Shown here: positions 6,767 to 10,858 of the stretch, piece after piece
Position numbering within the stretch: position 1 is the stretch's first letter
How the letters are laid out: each line of letters begins with the position of its first letter
Assembly: GCA_012837395.1 (NCBI GenBank)
Contig: DURF01000201.1
Coordinates: forward strand, 1 to 10,858
Origin: Acholeplasma sp.
Lineage (GTDB): Bacteria > Bacillota_I > Bacilli_A > Acholeplasmatales > Acholeplasmataceae
Length of the DNA stretch: 10,858 bases
Direction: 5' to 3'
Notes under the pieces: model-generated
Told to the model about the DNA's origin: nothing
Databases searched by the model: none
The model's input: the letters and a program-made list of their open reading frames with translations, nothing else
Program-made: the position numbers and the translations under genes

Positions 6767-9700
6767 ATGTTGGAATTAAAAAATAACACAGAAAAATATA
6801 AGTTGTCTTCAAAAGAATTAAATATTGAGATTCTTAAAAGTGGCGATATATTTAAAATATATAAAAATGATATACAAATTAATTTGTTTAAAGGTAATTT
6901 GTTAGATGGAGCAATAAATAATATATACTTAAGAAGAAAAAAAGGTAATACTTATAATTACAGTAAATTAATTGGGGTTGATTCTCCAAGCAGTTTTTTA
7001 GTATTAGAAGACAAAGTGGTTTATAAGGGAGAAACTTTTGGAATTAATTATCAAGTTATTTTGAAATTACTTAATAATATATGGTATTACAACGTTAAAT
7101 TAGACAAAGGAACAAATGATGATTTGTTTGATATAATTTTTGTTCAAGATATTGGAGTTGCTCCTAGTGGAATGATTCAAAGTAGTGAGGCTTATACAGG
7201 TCAATATGTTGATCATAATGTATTTAGTAATGAAAATAAAACAACAATTTTATTTAGACAAAATCAAGGAGTTCCTAATTTAGTCCAAATAGGTTCTTTT
7301 AATAATATTACCTCATATGCAACTGATGGTTTTCAGTTTTATGGTTTAACTTATAAAGAAACAAATATCCCGGAAAGTTTGCTTAAAGAAAAATTAGTTT
7401 CACAAAATTATCAATACGAATTTCCTCTAGCAGCTCTACAAACAGAACCGTTTAAATTAGATTCAAGTAAAGAATTTACATTTTATGGAATGTATGTAGA
7501 AAATTACGAAGAAATTAGAAAAGAACCTTTTGAAATAAACAATATTACATTTGATAATGAAGTTAGTGGGAAATATTTAAAATTTGAAAACAAAATTGAA
7601 ATAGGTAAACCACTTGTAGGACTTAGTGGAAATGATGAACATTTAGTAAATTCCTATAATGATGTTCGTCATATTGAAAAGGATGGAAGTAAGTTATTAT
7701 CATTTTTTGCGGGAAAAAATAAACATATAGTAACTAAAGCAAAAGAGTTATTAGTTGAAAGGCCACACGGTCAAGTCTTAATTCATGGTGACATTTTAAA
7801 TGCAAGTGAAAGTGTCATGGCAACAACAGGACATATGTATGGTGTTTTCTCATCTCATATAGTTTTAGGAAATGCTAATTTCCATAAACTAACAGGTGAT
7901 GTTAGAAATAAACTAAATGTTCAAAAAATATCTGGACAAAGAATATATTTAGAAATAAATAATAAATATCATTTATTAACGATGCCTTCTTATTTTGAAA
8001 TAAACACTAATAATTTAAAATGGATTTATATTTTAGAAAATGATGTTATTGAAGTAAATTACTTAACTAGTATTAATAAATTAGGACAAAGGTTAAGTTT
8101 TAAATCTAAAAACAATATTAAATATAACTTAATTGTTACTCAACAAATAATTATGGGTGAAAGAGAAAATACTCATGAAATTGATTTTTTAGTGAAAGAT
8201 AATGAAGTTTTAATAACTACTTTAAAAAATCAAATGGTTTTAGATGCTTATCCAAACTTAAAATATAAGTATATATCTAGTGGAAATGTAGAAGTTTTAG
8301 ATGATAAATTGTTTTTTGGAAAAGATAGTGGTGAAGGATTATTAATTTTCAAATATCAAAAAACAAACAACTTCTTTATTGATGTATTTGGGACTTATGA
8401 AGATGAATTTGATACCAATGTTAATTTTGAAAAGGAAGCAGTTGAAAAAGAGTCATTGAACTTTTTCAAACAATTAACGCCTTTAAAAGTTGTTACTAAT
8501 AATGAAAACATCAATAGTTTTAATGATTTATCGATTTGGTATACACAAAACGCTTTAGTTCATTATTCATCACCACACGGTTTAGAACAATTCAATGGTG
8601 CAGCTTGGGGAACAAGAGATGTTATGCAAGGCCCATTTGAACTTTTTATTACAACCCAAAGATATGATTTAGCTAAGAATATAATATTAAGAACTTTTGA
8701 ACGCCAATTTGATGAAAATGGTGACTTTCCACAGTGGTTTATGTTTGATAACTATTACCGAATACAAGCTCATGATTCACATGCGGATATAATAGTTTGG
8801 CCTTTAAAAGCACTAGCAGATTATTTAGAAGTGACTGGTGATGTTAATATTTTAGAACAACTAGTTTCTTATATGTCGCTTAAAAACAACGATTTTACAA
8901 AAGAAAAATACAATTTAATTCATCATATTAACAAAGCATTAGATCGAATTAGAAGTACAGAAATTAAAGGTATTCCATTACCAGCGTATGGTGGTGGTGA
9001 TTGGAATGATACATTACAACCAGCTAATCATGCTTTAACTGAAAAAATGGTTTCAACATGGACAGTTGCTTTATTATATGAATCTTTAAATAAGTTATTT
9101 AATGTACTGCCTAAAAAGTATGAAACATTAATTGAAAGAATAAGAATTCATAAAGAAGATATAAGTAAAAATTATTATAAATATTTAGTTAAAGATGATA
9201 TTCCAGCAGGATTTACAATATTTGAAGATGACAAAGTTAGATATTTGCTACATCCAGATGATAAAACAACAAACTTAAATTACAGACTATTATCATTTAA
9301 TCAAAGTATTTCAAGTGAACTTGCTGATAAGTCCAAAATTAATGACTATTTAAAAGTAATGGATAAACATTTAAAGCATCCTGATGGTATGCATTTAATG
9401 GATAAAGCAATTACATATAATGGAGGTAAAAACACTTATTTTGCCAGAGCAGAAACAGCTGCAAATTTTGGTAGAGAAGTAGGACTAAACTATATACATG
9501 CGCATTTAAGATATATTGAGTCTATGGCTAAAATTGGTGATGCTAATCGAACACTAGAAGGTTTAATAGCAATTAACCCAATTAATATTACAAAAAACGT
9601 AGCAAACGCCTTACCTAGACAAAGTAACACTTATTTTAGTAGTTCGGATGGTGATTTTTTAAATCGCTATGATGCACAAGAAAACTTTGATAAACTAAGA

Positions 9701-10048
9701 ACTGGTAAAGTTGGAGTTAAGGCAGGTTGGAGACTTTATTCAAGTGGACCAGGGATATACTTGAATCAAGTGATTTCAAACACATTTGGAATTAGAAACA
9801 AACAAGGTGATTTAGTCTTAGATCCGGTATTAAATGATGAGTTTAATAATTCAACTTTATACTATAAGTTTTTAGGAAAAGATATAATTGTTAAATATCT
9901 TAAATCTAACAAAGAAAAACTTGTTATTAATGATAAAGAAGTTGATCCAAACTTTATTGAAAATAAATATAAAAACAATTCAATTTTAATTAAAAATGAA
10001 CAAATTAATAAATTAGACCAAATTATAATTGAATATCATTATATTTAA
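6767..10048 (+). CDS. GH94 1,2-beta-oligoglucan phosphorylase-like enzyme
   Basis: This 1093-residue enzyme is predicted to phosphorolyse beta-1,2-linked gluco-oligosaccharides to alpha-glucose 1-phosphate and a shortened chain, ending at sophorose. The length matches 1,2-beta-oligoglucan phosphorylases (~1100) rather than cellobiose or chitobiose phosphorylases (~800). The N-terminal ~590 residues are mostly beta-sandwich and linker. The (alpha/alpha)6 barrel holds the core motifs: YSSPHGLEQFNGAAWGTRD (600-618), 'FPQWFMFDNYYRIQAHDSHADI' downstream of it, GGGDWNDTLQPAN (742-754) with D748 as expected general acid, 'ARAETAANFGREVGLNY', 'INPINI' and GWRLYSSGPGIYLNQ (987-1001). The last ~90 residues form a small beta domain. 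There is no signal peptide, as expected for an enzyme needing cytoplasmic phosphate. It is last in the operon and abuts the GH3 gene. GH149 and GH161 beta-1,3-glucan phosphorylases are of similar length and are the main alternative, but the 'GGGDW-DTLQPA' motif and the GH144-like neighbour favour the beta-1,2 call. Confidence 0.82.
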   Translation: MLELKNNTEKYKLSSKELNIEILKSGDIFKIYKNDIQINLFKGNLLDGAINNIYLRRKKGNTYNYSKLIGVDSPSSFLVLEDKVVYKGETFGINYQVILKLLNNIWYYNVKLDKGTNDDLFDIIFVQDIGVAPSGMIQSSEAYTGQYVDHNVFSNENKTTILFRQNQGVPNLVQIGSFNNITSYATDGFQFYGLTYKETNIPESLLKEKLVSQNYQYEFPLAALQTEPFKLDSSKEFTFYGMYVENYEEIRKEPFEINNITFDNEVSGKYLKFENKIEIGKPLVGLSGNDEHLVNSYNDVRHIEKDGSKLLSFFAGKNKHIVTKAKELLVERPHGQVLIHGDILNASESVMATTGHMYGVFSSHIVLGNANFHKLTGDVRNKLNVQKISGQRIYLEINNKYHLLTMPSYFEINTNNLKWIYILENDVIEVNYLTSINKLGQRLSFKSKNNIKYNLIVTQQIIMGERENTHEIDFLVKDNEVLITTLKNQMVLDAYPNLKYKYISSGNVEVLDDKLFFGKDSGEGLLIFKYQKTNNFFIDVFGTYEDEFDTNVNFEKEAVEKESLNFFKQLTPLKVVTNNENINSFNDLSIWYTQNALVHYSSPHGLEQFNGAAWGTRDVMQGPFELFITTQRYDLAKNIILRTFERQFDENGDFPQWFMFDNYYRIQAHDSHADIIVWPLKALADYLEVTGDVNILEQLVSYMSLKNNDFTKEKYNLIHHINKALDRIRSTEIKGIPLPAYGGGDWNDTLQPANHALTEKMVSTWTVALLYESLNKLFNVLPKKYETLIERIRIHKEDISKNYYKYLVKDDIPAGFTIFEDDKVRYLLHPDDKTTNLNYRLLSFNQSISSELADKSKINDYLKVMDKHLKHPDGMHLMDKAITYNGGKNTYFARAETAANFGREVGLNYIHAHLRYIESMAKIGDANRTLEGLIAINPINITKNVANALPRQSNTYFSSSDGDFLNRYDAQENFDKLRTGKVGVKAGWRLYSSGPGIYLNQVISNTFGIRNKQGDLVLDPVLNDEFNNSTLYYKFLGKDIIVKYLKSNKEKLVINDKEVDPNFIENKYKNNSILIKNEQINKLDQIIIEYHYI

Positions 10049-10060
10049 AAAAAACTAATA

Positions 10061-10103
10061 AGAGCCATAACTAATAATAGTTGTGGCTCTAAACATGTTT
10101 TTT
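10061..10103 (+). terminator. Probable terminator of the glucan operon
   Basis: Arms 10061-10072 and 10079-10090 form a 12-base-pair stem (one T-G wobble) with a 6-base loop, 12 bases after the GH94 stop. The T run (10098-10103) begins 7 bases after the stem, which is less tight than a classic terminator. An A run on the other side (from about 10047) would supply a T run for the minus strand, so the hairpin may work in both directions. The location between the operon and the rRNA promoters supports a terminator role. Confidence 0.75.
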
Positions 10104-10186
10104 AACAACAAAAATATAACTCTTATATATAAGGAAAGAGAAGTAGTAATAAAAAGCATTAAAATTAACAAAAGTAGATTTTATTG
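10104..10186. other. Non-coding AT-rich stretch upstream of the rRNA promoters
   Basis: I see no gene, RNA or repeat here. A minus-strand open frame passes through (10089-10292), but it crosses both rRNA promoters and has no credible start. The A/T tracts just before the first -35 box (10160-10186) could act as an UP-like element for RNA polymerase alpha subunits, as is common at rRNA promoters; this is inference from composition only. Confidence 0.4.
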
Positions 10187-10215
10187 TTGACTTTAATAAA
10201 AAGATGATATAGAAT
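10187..10215 (+). promoter_or_regulatory. rRNA promoter P1 (distal)
   Basis: TTGACT (10187-10192, 5 of 6 consensus) and TAGAAT (10210-10215, 5 of 6) are separated by exactly 17 bases. Transcription would start near 10222. It lies ~100 bases upstream of a second, similar promoter, the tandem layout common for Bacillota rRNA operons. Confidence 0.75.
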
Positions 10216-10285
10216 AGTAAAGGTTGCCCAAAAAGCACTTGCAAAACAACAAATAAAATTATTTGAATTTTGTGAGTGATAAACG

Positions 10286-10314
10286 TTGACAACTGATTAA
10301 CTTAATGTTATTAT
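10286..10314 (+). promoter_or_regulatory. rRNA promoter P2 (proximal)
   Basis: A perfect -35 box TTGACA (10286-10291), a 17-base spacer and TATTAT (10309-10314, 5 of 6 consensus) make the strongest promoter in the window. The likely start is near 10321, giving a leader of ~130 bases before the 16S gene. Confidence 0.85.
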
Positions 10315-10345
10315 ATTAAAGCATGCCTAAGAAAAGGCAGTGAAA

Positions 10346-10358
10346 ATCTTTGAAAACT
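10346..10358 (+). promoter_or_regulatory. boxA-like antitermination element in the 16S leader
   Basis: ATCTTTGAAAACT resembles the boxA-like CTTTGAAAACT sequence of Bacillota rRNA leaders, where NusB/NusE (S10) bind nascent RNA to prevent premature termination. It lies between P2 and the 16S gene, where this element is expected. The assignment is by sequence resemblance and position. Confidence 0.5.
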
Positions 10359-10452
10359 GAATAATGATGAAAGCGTAAAACGAATAAAAAATTCGTAAAA
10401 AAATAATAGAGCAAATCAAACAAAATCTAAAAAAGATTTATAAAAATAAATT

Positions 10453-10858
<406 letters not shown>

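Noticed and set aside
912..10048. CRISPR arrays, insertion sequences, tRNAs and riboswitches
   Set aside because: I looked for repeated spacers, terminal inverted repeats with a transposase, cloverleaf sequences and long structured leaders; none was visible.
10089..10292. 67-codon hydrophobic open frame on the minus strand in the rRNA leader region
   Set aside because: It covers the P1 promoter and P2 -35 box; its Phe/Ile/Tyr-rich look is what AT-rich non-coding DNA gives, and no promoter or ribosome binding site is evident.
10380..10396. Small hairpin ACGAAT-AAAAA-ATTCGT in the 16S leader
   Set aside because: It has six pairs, followed by A rather than T on the + strand, so it is not a terminator; it could be a leader processing structure, but the evidence is too thin to annotate.

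Overview
The window is AT-rich and ends inside the first ~400 bases of a 16S rRNA gene. The rRNA sequence has a Mollicutes/Haloplasma-like look (for example the GGGAATTTTCGGCAATGG stretch near 10815). Every complete gene stops at TAA, and the large ORFs encode their many tryptophans as TGG with no in-frame TGA. This fits a standard-code lineage such as Acholeplasmatales, Izemoplasmatales or Haloplasma rather than a UGA=Trp mycoplasma. That placement is inferred from signature recognition, not from an alignment.

Layout: positions 2-763 hold the C-terminal part of an acidic, apparently extracellular multidomain protein (Ig-like domain followed by a carbohydrate-binding-like beta-sandwich), closed by a strong hairpin terminator at 778-812. 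A promoter and a perfect LacI-type palindromic operator (883-894) then precede a tight five-gene operon on the + strand, 912-10048: GH144-like endo-beta-1,2-glucanase, GH13 oligo-1,6-glucosidase-like enzyme, LacI-family regulator, GH3 beta-glucosidase, and a 1093-residue GH94 1,2-beta-oligoglucan phosphorylase-like enzyme. Neighbouring genes overlap by 16, 14 and 1 bases or abut directly, each with its own ribosome binding site. A hairpin at 10061-10090 follows. The rest is a 16S leader region with two tandem sigma-A-type promoters, a boxA-like element, and the 16S gene running off the end.

Working model: the operon is a cytoplasmic pathway for beta-1,2-glucan. The GH144-like enzyme cuts long chains, the GH94 enzyme phosphorolyses the resulting sophoro-oligosaccharides to glucose 1-phosphate and sophorose, and the GH3 enzyme hydrolyses sophorose. 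The LacI protein would repress the operon, including its own gene, by binding just downstream of the promoter. The unexpected member is the GH13 enzyme. It has the Asp-Val pair typical of alpha-1,6-specific enzymes, so the natural substrate may be a beta-1,2-glucan with an alpha-1,6 linkage, such as the alpha-1,6-cyclised beta-1,2-glucan made by some Proteobacteria. No transporter gene lies in the window.
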